From contig JAHLKI010000004.1 of the NCBI GenBank assembly GCA_025602905.1, forward strand, positions 1,394,905 through 1,458,904: a stretch of 64,000 nucleotides of DNA, read 5' to 3'. Numbering within the stretch: the first letter of the stretch is position 1; every line of letters begins with the position of its first letter. Both the position numbers and the translations under genes were made by a program. The notes below the pieces were generated by a model that made no database searches, was not told the origin of the DNA, and saw nothing but the letters and a program-made list of their open reading frames with translations. Shown one piece after another: positions 45,534 through 56,223 of this stretch. Origin of the DNA: Phlyctochytrium arcticum. Lineage: Eukaryota; Chytridiomycota; Chytridiomycetes; Chytridiales; Chytridiaceae.

Positions 45534-46390
45534 ATGTACAGCATCACTAGCACATGTTTTGTCACGGACATCATCAAGATCGACCGACTCTCATACGACA
45601 TTAGTGTCATCATCCCCATCGGAAACGTGGAAACCGCCGAAGTTGTTGTCAATGTATTCGCATGGCGCCAGCTCCAGAAACCTATCATCGGGGACAACTA
45701 CTATCTGATAGCCAGCGCGGCATATGAGCCCAACACCTTCAAAGCAAGCGCGTTCAGCGGCAGCAAGATTTGTATGGATGACTACGACAGCGGCATATTA
45801 GATGCCGTGGCAGCAACCTTCAACCTCACAGGGAAAGTGTCCGGAGTACAGGGGACACAGTTGTTGTCCAGTACAACGTATGGCATGACGTGGATCGGCG
45901 GGAGATAGAGCGGCGCTGCACCATCAGCATGTCGGGAAAGTACTGGGAAAAAAGGAAGAACAAAGTGAAGGCAGGGCTGATCGTGAACGTGATTGGAACA
46001 TTGGGGGACGGAGGGGTGTTGAAATCGGAGCTGTTCTGGATCCCCACTGGGCAGTCAGATGTGGACCGGCTGATCGTGGCACCGGCGACACCAACCTCGA
46101 CGGCGGGAGAAGCGGTGGCATCTTACTTTGGAAAAAGGCTCAGTCCCAAAAGATTGAGGACGGAAGAGGAGGCCAACACGGGCATGGTGCAGGTGGAGGA
46201 CAACATGTTCGCGACAGCAACCAGCAGCCAAGCCGGCCCCAGTGCTGTCGGCGAGGACTTGGAGGAACCGGTGACACCACCTCAAAGGAAATGCGGCCGC
46301 CCTAAGGGATCGAAGAACCGGCCGAAGGGAACCGGGAAAGGCAAAGGGAAAGCCGTAGCGGAGACAGATGACAAAGACAGTGATATGTAA
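45534..46390 (+). CDS. Helitron-borne OB-fold-like protein with AT-hook (frameshifted)
   Basis: First ATG 45534 (MYSITSTCFVTDIIKIDRLS). Frame one runs to 45908, but homology leaves it near 45850. Frame two, open from about 45890 and readable back to about 45854, gives VVVQYNVWHDV and then GLIVNVIGTL, which parallels YSVYWDGVE and GAVLEVVGEL of the 9596 gene. A one-base change in the GGGG run at about 45851-45854 explains the switch. The tail carries the AT-hook KCGRPKGSKNRPKG and a Lys-rich end. Two beta-rich modules plus AT-hook suggest an ssDNA-binding accessory protein of the transposon. Confidence 0.6.
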
Positions 46391-46793
46391 ATAGTTCTGA
46401 AATATTTGAAATACATGTTCATAAGAATGAGATAGTTACAATTTCGTAGCGAAGCTTTTACAAAGTCGATACAGGTCCGTGTATACAGGCAAAGGGCAGC
46501 GGGGATGGGAATGACAGGAGCAAAGGTGCAGGTTAAGGAGCTGTGTAAGGTGAAATGCAGTGTCGAAACAGGCCAAGTCCGATAGGCCAAGTCCGATGCA
46601 GATGAAGCAAGAGGGGAAGGAAAAAGCAGAACCGAGGACACGGAATACGGGGTGAAGGTAGGGTTCCCAGTCACGGGGGTTGATTCTGAAACATTTTGAA
46701 GTTTAAATCTGGTTTTCTGATTGGCGTACAATGATAGGAGATGAGTACGCATTCATCAGCGTGATTTGAAGAATATCGTATGACAAGGTAAAG
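46391..46793. other. End of Helitron 2 and junction with viral region B
   Basis: No gene. Contains a short direct repeat, GGCCAAGTCCGAT, at about 46570-46595. Composition turns AT-rich after about 46680. Confidence 0.4.
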
Positions 46794-47234
46794 ATGAATT
46801 TACCAATTGAGCTAGTGTTACAAATAGAATCATGTAGTGACATTGATACCAAAATCAAACTGAGAAATGCTTTTAAATGGCCACCAAAGGAACTCAAGAT
46901 CCCCTTGGAACATAGAGAATTACTTGAAAGCTACATCACAAAGTTTCTACAAATCATATGGAAAAAAGTAAAAGATTATGCAGAAGTAGGTACGAATGTG
47001 AAAGAATGGTTTGCAAGAATTAAACTTGGTGATGTGATAGAAATTGAGAGATCGGTACGAATAACAGTAATAGTACATCCCGGATGGGGCCAGCCTTTTG
47101 ATAGTATTAGAATAAGGTATACTGGGAAGCACTATTTTGCGTTTTGGAATGAGGCAGACAATAAGATGTCAAGCCTCATACATGATGATTTAGAATCAGA
47201 ATATGAGGATTCAGAAGATTCAGAATATGACTAA
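46794..47234 (+). CDS. F-box-like viral protein, copy 1
   Basis: 146 residues. The start LPIELVLQIESCSDIDTK resembles the F-box-type motif found at the N-termini of many giant-virus proteins. The C-terminus is acidic (ESEYEDSEDSEYD). A paralogue lies immediately downstream (47285). If a true F-box, it would recruit host SCF ubiquitin ligase; inference. Confidence 0.5.
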   Translation: MNLPIELVLQIESCSDIDTKIKLRNAFKWPPKELKIPLEHRELLESYITKFLQIIWKKVKDYAEVGTNVKEWFARIKLGDVIEIERSVRITVIVHPGWGQPFDSIRIRYTGKHYFAFWNEADNKMSSLIHDDLESEYEDSEDSEYD

Positions 47235-47284
47235 TACTCCAGTCCGCGCCAAACCATCTGTAAATTTGCAAAGCTTTGTTAAAG

Positions 47285-47788
47285 ATGAGATTTCTAATTT
47301 AAATAGTGTTGCATATAGAATCATGTGGTGACATTGATGCCAAGATGAAACTGAGGGACGCTTTTAAATGGCAACCCAAGAAACTCGAGATTCCCGTGGA
47401 ACATAGAGAACTGCTTGACAAGTACATCACAAAGTACTTGAACATTAAATGGGAAAAATCATATCTATTTCCCCCTAACAGTATAATACTAGATCAATGG
47501 CGGGCCACAGTTACATTTGATGAGGATAAACGTATTTATAACCCAATACATACAATTTCCGATTACCAATATAATGATCCGCTTAAGGACATGCACCCTT
47601 GTGAAATTGCCATGATAATGTATACACAAGAGGTTGTTCTCAACGCTAGTTATGGACTTGGACTACGTTACCAACAATGGATAAGTCGTGGGTCATATGC
47701 AATATTTGAATTATCAAAATTCGGTCGAGAGAATATGGCGGCGATACCCAAGAAGCAGAAGGGGCAGAAGAAACGGAAGAAGCAGTAG
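47285..47788 (+). pseudogene. F-box-like viral protein, copy 2, with early stop
   Basis: Reading from ATG 47285, codon 6 is TAA (47300-47302) where copy 1 has Glu. After it the frame is open for 162 codons with the same landmarks (LHIESCGDIDAKMKLRDAFKW, EHRELLDKYITKYL). The C-terminus is basic (KKQKGQKKRKKQ), unlike the acidic tail of copy 1. A downstream non-ATG start could still allow translation. Confidence 0.5.
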
Positions 47789-47900
47789 ATTCATAAGATC
47801 CAGGCCCCTCCGTCTCATTAGGTAAAATTACCCCACACAATCCAAAATATTGCAGCGAGCATTCCTGGTCTTGTTTTCTATATTCGATACCACTTGACAC

Positions 47901-47982
47901 CATGAAAAGTTGGAAAAAACACGTATTTGTGGGAAACACTTAGATGTAATGTACAAATAGATGAAATTTCCAACTTTTCATG
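47901..47982. repeat. Inverted repeat with 14-bp perfect arms
   Basis: CATGAAAAGTTGGA (47901-47914) pairs with TCCAACTTTTCATG (47969-47982), loop 54 nt. It lies between the 47285 and 48148 genes and could be a 3'-end or regulatory structure. Confidence 0.5.
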
Positions 47983-48147
47983 TAACAAATGTAACACACT
48001 GGACAATGAACCATACATGAACCATACATGCCGCTTTTGTATCGATAGAAAGGGAAGGAATCGGAATATATAAGCAGACGTGCCCCACCCAAATCCCTCA
48101 GCTTCACCAGACCCCACAAGCTACACACAAATCACACAAGCTACAAT

Positions 48148-48489
48148 ATGGATTACCTAGAGAAGAAAATGGAACGTCTCATTGACCTAGACCAGTCACC
48201 AGAATTCAAGTCAGCGTCAAAATTGATCAAGGAGCACACAGATCTACTAGCAACAATCAAGAAGACAATGAAGTCAAAGAATATAACAACATGGCAGATC
48301 AAGAGAGGGACACTTGTGAAGAAGCTGAAGTTCAAGATTCAATTAAGTTGTCGCGTCGACACATCAGCAATGCCAGAAGAAGTGCGGGATCTATACATGA
48401 CTGAAAGTGAAATGTGGGTGAAGAATGTTGACATTATAGATATGGGGGGTGATGTTATAGCTGGAGATACTAGTACAGAGTCGTCATAA
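48148..48489 (+). CDS. Hypothetical viral protein (113 aa)
   Basis: ATG start. N-terminal helical, Lys-rich half (KLIKEHTDLLATIKKTMKSK), C-terminal acidic/Ser tail. An upstream AATATATAAG (about 48067) could be a TATA box. No recognised domain. Confidence 0.5.
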   Translation: MDYLEKKMERLIDLDQSPEFKSASKLIKEHTDLLATIKKTMKSKNITTWQIKRGTLVKKLKFKIQLSCRVDTSAMPEEVRDLYMTESEMWVKNVDIIDMGGDVIAGDTSTESS

Positions 48490-48702
48490 CAATAGATTAG
48501 TTTTGCATTCAAGTGGTTATGTATATATTGATATATCTATAATAGCAAGCTCGGCTTATGTGCAGCATTTTGTAACTTGATATAAAACATGGAGAGAACA
48601 GGTTCTCTGGTTATTGAACATGTAACTCTACATGATACAGCCACGTGCACTTATGTAGATCCCTACCACCTCAAATATGAACCTATACAGTATAAACCCC
48701 TA
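48490..48702. other. Spacer before the hairpin
   Basis: AT-rich, no gene seen. Confidence 0.3.
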
Positions 48703-48768
48703 GTGTCACAGTGCATACCCGCGAGATAGCCTCTTACAAGGCTATCTCGCGGGTATGCACTGTGACAC
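48703..48768. terminator. Perfect 29-bp stem-loop at the 3' end of the fibre paralogue
   Basis: Arms 48703-48731 and 48740-48768 are exact complements; loop TCTTACAA (48732-48739). It starts five bases past the stop of the minus-strand fibre gene (48773). Strong hairpins at transcript ends direct 3'-end formation in mimiviruses (the hairpin rule), so a comparable role is plausible. It could also be the footprint of a small palindromic mobile element. Confidence 0.6.
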
Positions 48769-48772
48769 GATG

Positions 48773-49460
48773 CTATCTTACCACTGCTATTGATTCGTAT
48801 GGTACTGTTGTCAACTCGTTATATGTGAAGTTTGAAGTACGATTCAATCCGCTCAAACCTGAATCATACGGGATTTCTCCTAAACCAGTGGAACGGAATG
48901 CCAACTTGTTTCCAGTCTGCTGAAAATTATTAAGGTCGATGTCTAGTTTTACTAATGAGCCGTCAAGATATTCTGATATATCTTTATAAACACTGATGGC
49001 ACCCGCGCCTGTTAGTGAATTTGAAACATCTTGCTTTTTTGCTTTCAACGTTCCATCATCTATTTCAAGCGAATCTTCATCGATTCTCAAATGAACTTCA
49101 TTTTCAATCTCGTCTAATGGTTCATGGAACACTAGTTTCTGAGTGATTCTAGCGGTTAGGCGGCCAGTATCTACGTCAAGCGTGTCATCATCGATTTTCA
49201 ATGATAATCTATGCAAATTTAACGCATTGAAATAAAAGGGGTCGGCTATCTTCAGCGAGAGACCTTTTTTGAACATCGATCCGTCTAAATCCCATATACC
49301 ATCATCATCAAAGAAGCATGAAGCGTATCTTAATTCGATCTTATTATCGTCATTGAAAAAAAGAGGAGAATCGAGTTCTATTGGATCTGGTTGTATGGAA
49401 GATAGTTCATTTTGGTCATTTAAGAATAATGTCGAATCATCATACAAAAGACTTAAAAAA
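48773..49460 (-). pseudogene. Second fibre-like gene, C-terminal part (split by the Ty3 element)
   Basis: About 225 codons homologous to 19042-19700 of element A (SPLFFNDDNKIELRYAS, LVFHEPLDEIENEVHL, GAISVYKDISEYLDGSLVKL). It has the same 15-residue shaft-type repeats. The open frame starts inside LTR sequence; the real N-terminus is at 55938-56191, on the other side of the retrotransposon. About 25 residues at the insertion point are missing compared with the paralogue. Confidence 0.75.
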
Positions 49461-49954
49461 CCCATCGTACTCCCCCGGTTCTCAGCTCCAATCTTTGCAT
49501 ATATGCTCTTGTAGGATAACCTTGTAGTTTGGTAGTGTCAGTAATGAGCGAGGGGACTTAGGCATTTCTCGGACATTCCTCCCAGCGCGCCCTCGAACCA
49601 ATGTGTCAGCAAGCTAAGCTGCCAGGACGCGTCGCGCGTGGCCAGAGATGCGGCCTAGCAGCTATCTCACTCCCTCCAGTAGAAAGACCGCACTAGCATA
49701 GACATTGGGCCTGGGCGAGAACACTGTGGCAGAAAAGATGCCAAGGCAAGGAAAGGAAGGTTGGCAGAAGTAGGGGCCAAGACGCCCCTTTGCAATCCCC
49801 CTCCCTTAAGTAGGAATTGTTGTAGAAACACTAAAAAAGCGAGGCTCTGCCTCATCCCCTCTGTACATAATAACCGGCCTCTGACCTTGATCAATAGTAT
49901 TACTTCTACTCAATTACACATCCCCTGAACTAGCGAGTCATCCGTCCCTGTTAC
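49461..49954 (+). repeat. 5' LTR, truncated
   Basis: Matches 55443-55936 with few differences. The first 36 bp, including the TGTAACA start, are absent. Confidence 0.9.
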
Positions 49955-50444
49955 TCTTATATGGTAGCACCACAAAACTCGATCCTGACACCCCGGCTTT
50001 GACACCTCGACCTTGACCTTGACCCCCTCGAACACCCGGCCCCCAATTTATGCCAGACCAGCAAACCCAGCTTTTTCACCCATACGCACGACCCCCACGA
50101 CCCAAGCTTATCCATCGTCACGTCCAAGCAACCATCACCCACGTATCAAAGGAGCACAGCTTCCTCGGAGCAACTCGCCGGCCTCGTCCACTCCTCCTCA
50201 AAGAAGCATTCAGCAGCCACCTCGGTAGTTTCAAGCACATCATCGAACATCTCTTTGACACCAGCATCGGGGAGACCACTCTTCAAGCCCTTTGTTTGCA
50301 GTTAGAAAGCTTCTATTTTTCTGTAACTAGTTAGTTTGTACCCAAGGAATATTTGCAAATATTTGTTGGTCTCCTTGATTCACCCAGTTTGCACCTAAAA
50401 ACTGCAATAGCCACCCACGTCGGTTCCACTGATTGCACGCCTGC

Positions 50445-51393
50445 ATGTCCACCGCTGAAGAACAAGTCGCTGAGAGCGTCAACGAGTTGAGTTTGGACGA
50501 GCTCAGACAAATGGTATTCCACGCCCGTGCGCAGCAACTCCACGCTCCAGCTCCTGCTCCACCACCGCCACCGCCTCCACCACCCGTTTCTGTTCCCGCT
50601 GCCCGAAGTGATCAGTTTGATGAAAGTCCTGCAAAGTAAACTCAAAACGTATCAAGGCACGCGCAATGTGAAAGATCTCCGCACGTGCATGAAACGTCTA
50701 GACAAATATTTTCTTGCGGCCCCACAGTTTACCGCGGCCAACCAGTTACAGGTGGCATCCATGTACTTAGAGTCGTTTGCGGAAGATTGGTGGAACGCCC
50801 ATACGCAAAACCATCCTGCCGGCTCTCCCAGCCGCATTGTCACCTGGGAACAACTGAAAGATGGTCTGCGCCACGCCTTCACACCCGTAAATGCCATACG
50901 TGCAGCGCGCAACCGCCTGTCCCAAGTGCGCCAAATCACCTCGGTTCAGGACTATGTAAACAAGTTTAACAACCTCTGCGTGGAAGTAGACAATCTCTCC
51001 GACACCAAAAGGTTGTATACCTTCATCCAAGGACTGAAGCCGCGGATCCAGGAACAACTAGCCCTGAACCCTGCCAGCGCAACGGACATTGAAACCGTTA
51101 CTGCCGTGGCTGATTCCATTGCCCAAATTCACCAAGTATTCCGGAATAAAGCCGCGTCAAACAACACCCCGCAGTACAACCCCACCAGTGCTCCGCGACA
51201 AGGCCCCCAAGGTGTCATACCCATGGAAATCGACAATGTATCCTCGCAACCCCGGCTGCAACGTCTCACCAAAACCGAGAAGATGGAATTACGCGCTACC
51301 GGAGCGTGCTTCCGGTGCCGTCAACCGGGACACGTGTCCGCCAACTGCCCCCTCCGCCGCGTCCAACAGGGAAATGGCGGAACAACTCGCTAG
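50445..51393 (+). pseudogene. Ty3/gypsy Gag with zinc knuckle (one frameshift)
   Basis: ATG 50445 (MSTAEEQVAESVNELSLDEL), proline run, then a frame change at about 50635. The second frame carries the capsid-like region (FAEDWWNAHTQ, VQDYVNKFNNLC) and the CCHC knuckle CFRCRQPGHVSANC near 51310-51350. Virus-like-particle protein that packages the element's RNA. Confidence 0.8.
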
Positions 51394-52261
51394 AGGCCGT
51401 GGGCCCTACTGAGGATTACCGACACCCCCACACCCAACGAAATCTTAACCTGGCATATAATACTGTAAATAGACAACCCGACACAATACTGGACAACAAC
51501 AACCTTACCTACATCAACGGACGCATCATGGGGCTAACGAGCACCATGCACCTCGAAAAACAAGAAAAACAAGAAAAAGAAAGCCACAACAACTACGACA
51601 ACCCAGAAAACAACGAAAACCAAGCAAACCACGACACCTCCGAGACCCCCGAACCCCACGCACCCCACGAAACCCAGGCACCCCGCGCAACCCCGGCAAC
51701 CCAAGTAACTCAAAGCACCCCAGACACCACGGAAACCAAGACTCACGACCCCGTAGGCAGAGTAGACGTAGTTCTAGCAAAGCCCAGCCCTGTAACATTG
51801 AACCAGATTAGCATAGACACTGCACCAGTACTCCCAGATTTTGAGTCCGCACCTTACTGTATCGGTTAGAGACGGTGGAAGGACCACTGCTGCCCCAGAG
51901 TAAATTATTGGTTGTAAAAGGAACTGTAAATGGACTCCCTGTAAATATTTTATTAGACAATGGCGCCGATCAAGTCTATATCAGTTCAAACTTTGTTAGG
52001 CGCGCAAATCTTACCACCAAACCACTGCCCGGCCTGGAAATCTCGATGGCAGATGCCTCGAAACAGATAGGCGCGGCCTATGTACCCTCCTTGAAATATT
52101 CTGTGGGAACCTTCACCGAACAAGCTGATTTTATAGTCGCCAATCTCAAGTACGATCTGATCTGGGCATCCCATGGTTCATGTGGCGGAACCCCAAATTC
52201 GACTATCTCCAGGGAACAATCAGCTTCGTATCAGAGCAACACCCCCGAGTCCGCTGGATGA
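51394..52261 (+). pseudogene. Linker and aspartic protease region of the Ty3 element
   Basis: 51394-51869 encodes a Pro/Thr/Glu-rich low-complexity linker. ORF 51875-52261 has the protease core ILLDNGADQVYIS, where Asn replaces the usual Ser/Thr after the catalytic Asp. Frame changes separate it from Gag and RT. Confidence 0.7.
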
Positions 52262-54919
52262 CAACACCAGCTCCCGATGCCCAACCGACCACATCTTCGC
52301 TGAACGTCATATCTGCCAAGTGCGCCGTACGCATTGCGCTAAAGAAGAAAGCGACCGCATACCTGGTCCAATGCATCGATTCGACCGCACGCAAAGCTGG
52401 TAAATTGTCCTGCCAAGTACAACGGCTTTTAGATCAGTTTACAGACGTCTTCGTTGAAGACTTACCACCAGGATTGCCCCCAGAAAGACCGGTGGATCAC
52501 CGTGTCGAACTCACGGACCCAACCCAAATGCCATGGAAACCCACCTATCATATGTCGGCGCTAGAATTGAAGGAGTTCCGACAACAGCTTGCCGCGTTGT
52601 TGGAAAGCAGATTCGACCGTCCAAGAGCCCTTTTGGTGCCCCAATTTTGTTTATTAAAAAGAAGGAAGGATCCCTACGCATGTGTGTCGATTACTGGGCA
52701 CTCAACAAGATAACTGTGAAAAACCGCTACCCACTACCCCGGATCGCCGAGTTAATGGACAGGCAGATAGGCGCCAAGGTGTTTACGAAACTGGACCTGA
52801 AATCGGGATATCATCAGATTAGAGTGCACCCAGACGATATTCCCAAAACTGCTTTTCGTACCCGATACGGCCATTTCGAATTCTTGGTCATGACATTTGG
52901 CATGACTAACTCCCCGGCAACGTTCATGACATTGATGAATAACGTCCTCCGCCCGTTTCTGGATGACTTCGTCATTGTGTACCTGGACGATATCTTGGTA
53001 TTTTCGAAAACTGAAGAGGAACACGTCGACCACCTTTGCCAAGTCCTGGAAGCCCTACGAGAGAACAAGCTGTATGCCAACAGCAGCAAGTGTGAATTCG
53101 CCACGAACAGCGTCGACTTCCTGGGCCATGTAGTGTCCGGCAAGGGAGTTAGCTTGGACCCAAAGAAAGTTGCCGCGGTCCAAGATTGGCCACCTCTGAA
53201 AAATGTCGCGGAAGTACGCCAGTTTATGGGCTTAGTTAACTATTTCCACACGTTTTTGAAGGACCTTGCCGCACCGTTGCCGCACTGTTGACCGACTTGT
53301 TGAAGGGGGAGAACGATTTGAAGTGGGACGATGCCCAGATATCGGCCTATGAAACATTGAAACAGCTAGTGACACATGCGCCAGTACTGCGCCAGTACAA
53401 CCCAGACCTCAAAAGGGTAGTTTACCCGGATGCATCAGTCTTTGCGGTCGGAGCTTGGCTCGGTCAGAAGGACGAGCATGGCTTGCGTCCTGTTGCGTTC
53501 CATTCCAGAAAACTGACACCAGCCAAAACAAGATATGATACTCGCGAACAGGAACTATTAGCTATCCACGATGCACTCCGAGTTTGGCGGCCATACTTAG
53601 AGGGAATTAAGTTTACGGTGGTGTCGGACCATGAAAGTTTGAAGTATCTGCAGAATCAGCGCTTCTTGACCAGACGACAGGCCCGTTGGGTAATGAACTT
53701 TCAGTCGTATGATTTTGACATTGGCTATGGGGCCGGCAAATTGAATACCGTTGCCGATGTACTGTCCAGAAAGCCAGATGTGGCCCCTCGATGCGTGAAA
53801 TGCCGTAATGTCCTAGAATCAGAAGTCAATGTCATAACTTTGGAACTGTTTGATACTGCCGGCTTTAAGAATGCTCTTTCGGAAGCTGCAAAACATGACG
53901 ACTACCTGGAGGAATTGATGTCCTACTTGAAAGATGATACACTGCCGGTCCCCAAACATCTTGCCCACCTCATGTTGCATTTGTCCTTGCAGGATGACAT
54001 TGTTTACCACCAAGACCGCATACACATCCCAGACAGCCCGGAGATGAAAATACAGCTCCTGGAGAAACATCATGATATTCATTATTATGGCCACTTTGGC
54101 GTAGGACGCACATTTGCAGCAATTGCCCAGTCCTATTACTGGCCCACTTTGTACAAAAATGTAACCAAGTTTGTTCTGAGTTTCGACTCGTGCCAGCAAA
54201 ATAAACCCAGTCAACACAACCCAACAGGCCTTCTGCAACCAATGCCCTTGCCTAAACGCCGCTGGGGAAGTATTGCCATAGACTTTATTCCAGACCTCCC
54301 AGTAACCCCGAACGGCTTTAACGCGATCTGCGTGGTGGTTGACCGACTTTCGAAACGAGCGCACTTCATTCCCACCACAACCACGGCTACTGCCAAAGAT
54401 ACCGCGGATCTATACCTGGCGCATATTTTTAAACATCATGGACTCCCCGATGAAATGGTTTGCGATTGCGACACAAGGTTCCGTTCCGTGTTCTGGTCCA
54501 GGTCGATGAAACTCCTCGGCTGTGATATCCAAATGGCAACTGCTCGTCACCAGAATACAAACGGATTAGCAGAACGGACCGTCCGCACAATCAAGACCTA
54601 CTTACGAGCCTTTGTGGACTATGACATGGACAATTGGGAAGGACTGTTACCGCTCGGCGAATTTGCTTATAACAACACGGCCTCCACCGCTACCACGTTC
54701 ACTCCGTTTTACCTGGAAACTGGCCAGCAACCCCGTACACCTTTGTCACCGCCACCGGAACTTCTCAACGAAATGTTCCCTCCTTCGGCCGACTTCTTCA
54801 CCCGACTTCTTCACCCGGTTACAAGATACGCTGAAGATCGGCCAGGAACACTTGATCCACGCCCAGGAGAACCAGGCCGCCTATGCCAATCGCAACCTAC
54901 GGTCAGCTCCTGTTTTTAA
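52180..54919 (+). pseudogene. Ty3/gypsy Pol: reverse transcriptase, RNase H, integrase core
   Basis: 52180-52700: RT N-terminal region (LPPGLPPERPVDH). 52533-53291: RT core, LRMCVDYWALN, KLDLKSGYHQIRV, and catalytic YLDD. 53288-54919: RNase H (PDASVFAVGAWLGQ, TREQELLAIHDALR, SDHESLKYL), then integrase with an H2C2-like zinc region (HHDIHYYGHFGVGR...CQQNKPSQH) and the core (DRLSKRAHFIPT, ARHQNTNGLAERT). The second catalytic Asp lies in DCDTRFRS. Two frame changes at about 52620 and 53280. Not autonomous as it stands. Confidence 0.9.
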
Positions 54920-55376
54920 GGTGGGGGAGAACGTGATGCTGAACCGTGCAGGCATCAAAGTCTCGGAGGAGGTGCAAGGCCCAACTCAGAAGCTACTGTC
55001 AGTATGGCTTGGGCCGTACAAGGTGCTGAGTCACGATAGCCTCCACAATTACACGTTGGACTTGCCACCGACCATGAAGATACATCCAACGTTCCATGTA
55101 CGTGTGCTGAAGGCATATATATCAAGAGCCCACCACCGACTTCCCAACACAAACTGTACCAGAAGAACCTCCGGCCGAGATCATTGACGGCGAGGAATAC
55201 CACGAGGTAGAAAAGATCTTGGACAAACGAAGAAATCTGTACCTAGTCAACTGGCAAGGATGGCCATCGTCCGCGAACACGTGGGAACCCCTGGAAACTC
55301 TGCTGCCAAGCGCCGCGGACCCCTTAGCCGAGTTCAACACCAGACCCCCAAAGCAACACCGACATAAGAAGAAATA
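54780..55376 (+). pseudogene. Ty3/gypsy integrase C-terminus and chromodomain
   Basis: Frame two continues after 54800 (LKIGQEHLIHAQENQAAYAN, VFKVGENVML, GPYKVL). A further shift near 55130 gives the chromodomain (YHEVEKILDKRRNLYLVNWQ, WPSSANTWEP) and a basic end with stop at 55376. Confidence 0.8.
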
Positions 55377-55406
55377 GGCAGGGTCCTGTTCTTTTTAGTG
55401 GGGGGG

Positions 55407-55936
55407 TGTAACAGATAGTCATCTGTTCGTCTTGTAAATAGTCCCATCGTACTCCTCCGGTTCTCAGCTCCAATCTTTGTATATATGCTCTTGTAGGATA
55501 ACCTTGTAGTTTGGTAGTGTCAGTAGTGAGCGAGGGGACTTAGGCATTTCTCGGACATTCCTCCCAGCGCGCCCTCGAACCAATGTGTCAGCAAGCTAAG
55601 CTGCCAGGACGCGTCGTGCGTGGCCAGAGATGCGGCTTAGTGGCTATCTCACTCCCTCCAGTAGAAAGACCGCACTAGCATAGATATTGGGCCTGGGCGA
55701 GAACACTGTGGCAGAAAAGATGCCAAGGCAAGGAAAGGAAGGTTGGCAGAAGTAGGGGCCAAGACGCCCCTTTGCAATCCCCCTCCCTTAAGTAGGAATT
55801 GTTGTAGAAACACTAAAAAAGCGAGGCTCTGCCTCATCCCCTCTGTACATAATAACCGGCCTCTGACCTTGATCAATAGTATTACTTCTACTCAATTACA
55901 CATCCCCTGAACTAGCGAGTCATCCGTCCCTGTTAC
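55407..55936 (+). repeat. 3' LTR
   Basis: 530 bp, starts TGTAACAGAT, ends TGTTAC; preceded by a purine tract at 55396-55406. Confidence 0.9.
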
Positions 55937-55937
55937 T

Positions 55938-56191
55938 GTTATAATATCGAGACGAGAATTATATATATTTAAAGAAATGGTTGCCTCTCCATTATCAAGA
56001 TTGGTTGAAAAAGGTAAATCGGACGTTACAGAATTTACAAGAATTTCACCATTAGCATTCGATACTTTTGCTACATTTATTGATGAATATTCATCACTGC
56101 CCCTTAATTCACCACTGATGAAACTATTCTCTAGTATAGTGTCATTTAGAGTTCGTAAACCTGATGCATTTCTCGAGTTTATACCGGACAT
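55938..56191 (-). pseudogene. Second fibre-like gene, N-terminal part
   Basis: Starts MSGINSRNASGLRTLNDT, close to MNMKDLNGRNSSGLRTLERT of the element A fibre. Reads about 84 codons to the retrotransposon (ISLNIYNSRLDII) and then into LTR sequence. With 48773-49460 it forms one interrupted gene. Confidence 0.75.
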
Positions 56192-56223
56192 TATATTTAC
56201 TTAAAGGATACATTTAAAAGATA

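Larger units (their letters stand above)
39801..46690 (-). mobile_element. Helitron 2 (approximate limits)
   Basis: Left limit: the methyltransferase coding sequence stops here. The hairpin AGCGC-TTCC-GCGCT at 39808-39821 fits a Helitron 3' terminal stem-loop on the minus strand. The last bases are not a clear CTRR. Right limit (5' TC end, seen as GA on this strand) is placed near 46680, where the DNA becomes AT-rich; uncertain by about 50 bp. Contents: broken Rep-helicase, divergent OB-fold/AT-hook gene, repeat-rich promoter region. Confidence 0.65.
49461..55936 (+). mobile_element. Ty3/gypsy chromovirus inserted in the second fibre gene
   Basis: Gag, protease, RT, RNase H, integrase and chromodomain on the plus strand between two near-identical LTRs. 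A primer-binding region follows the 5' LTR (about 49960) and a purine tract (AGTGGGGGGG) precedes the 3' LTR. The 5' LTR lacks its first 36 bp and no target-site duplication is seen, so the left end was trimmed together with some fibre sequence. Confidence 0.93.

Noticed and set aside
49667..49894. ORF in the LTR (and its copy 55649-55876)
   Set aside because: Identical in both LTRs and without homology to Ty3 proteins; chance ORF.
51526..51798. Cys/Leu/Gly-rich minus-strand ORFs
   Set aside because: Antisense of the Pro/Thr/Glu-rich linker in the Ty3 element.
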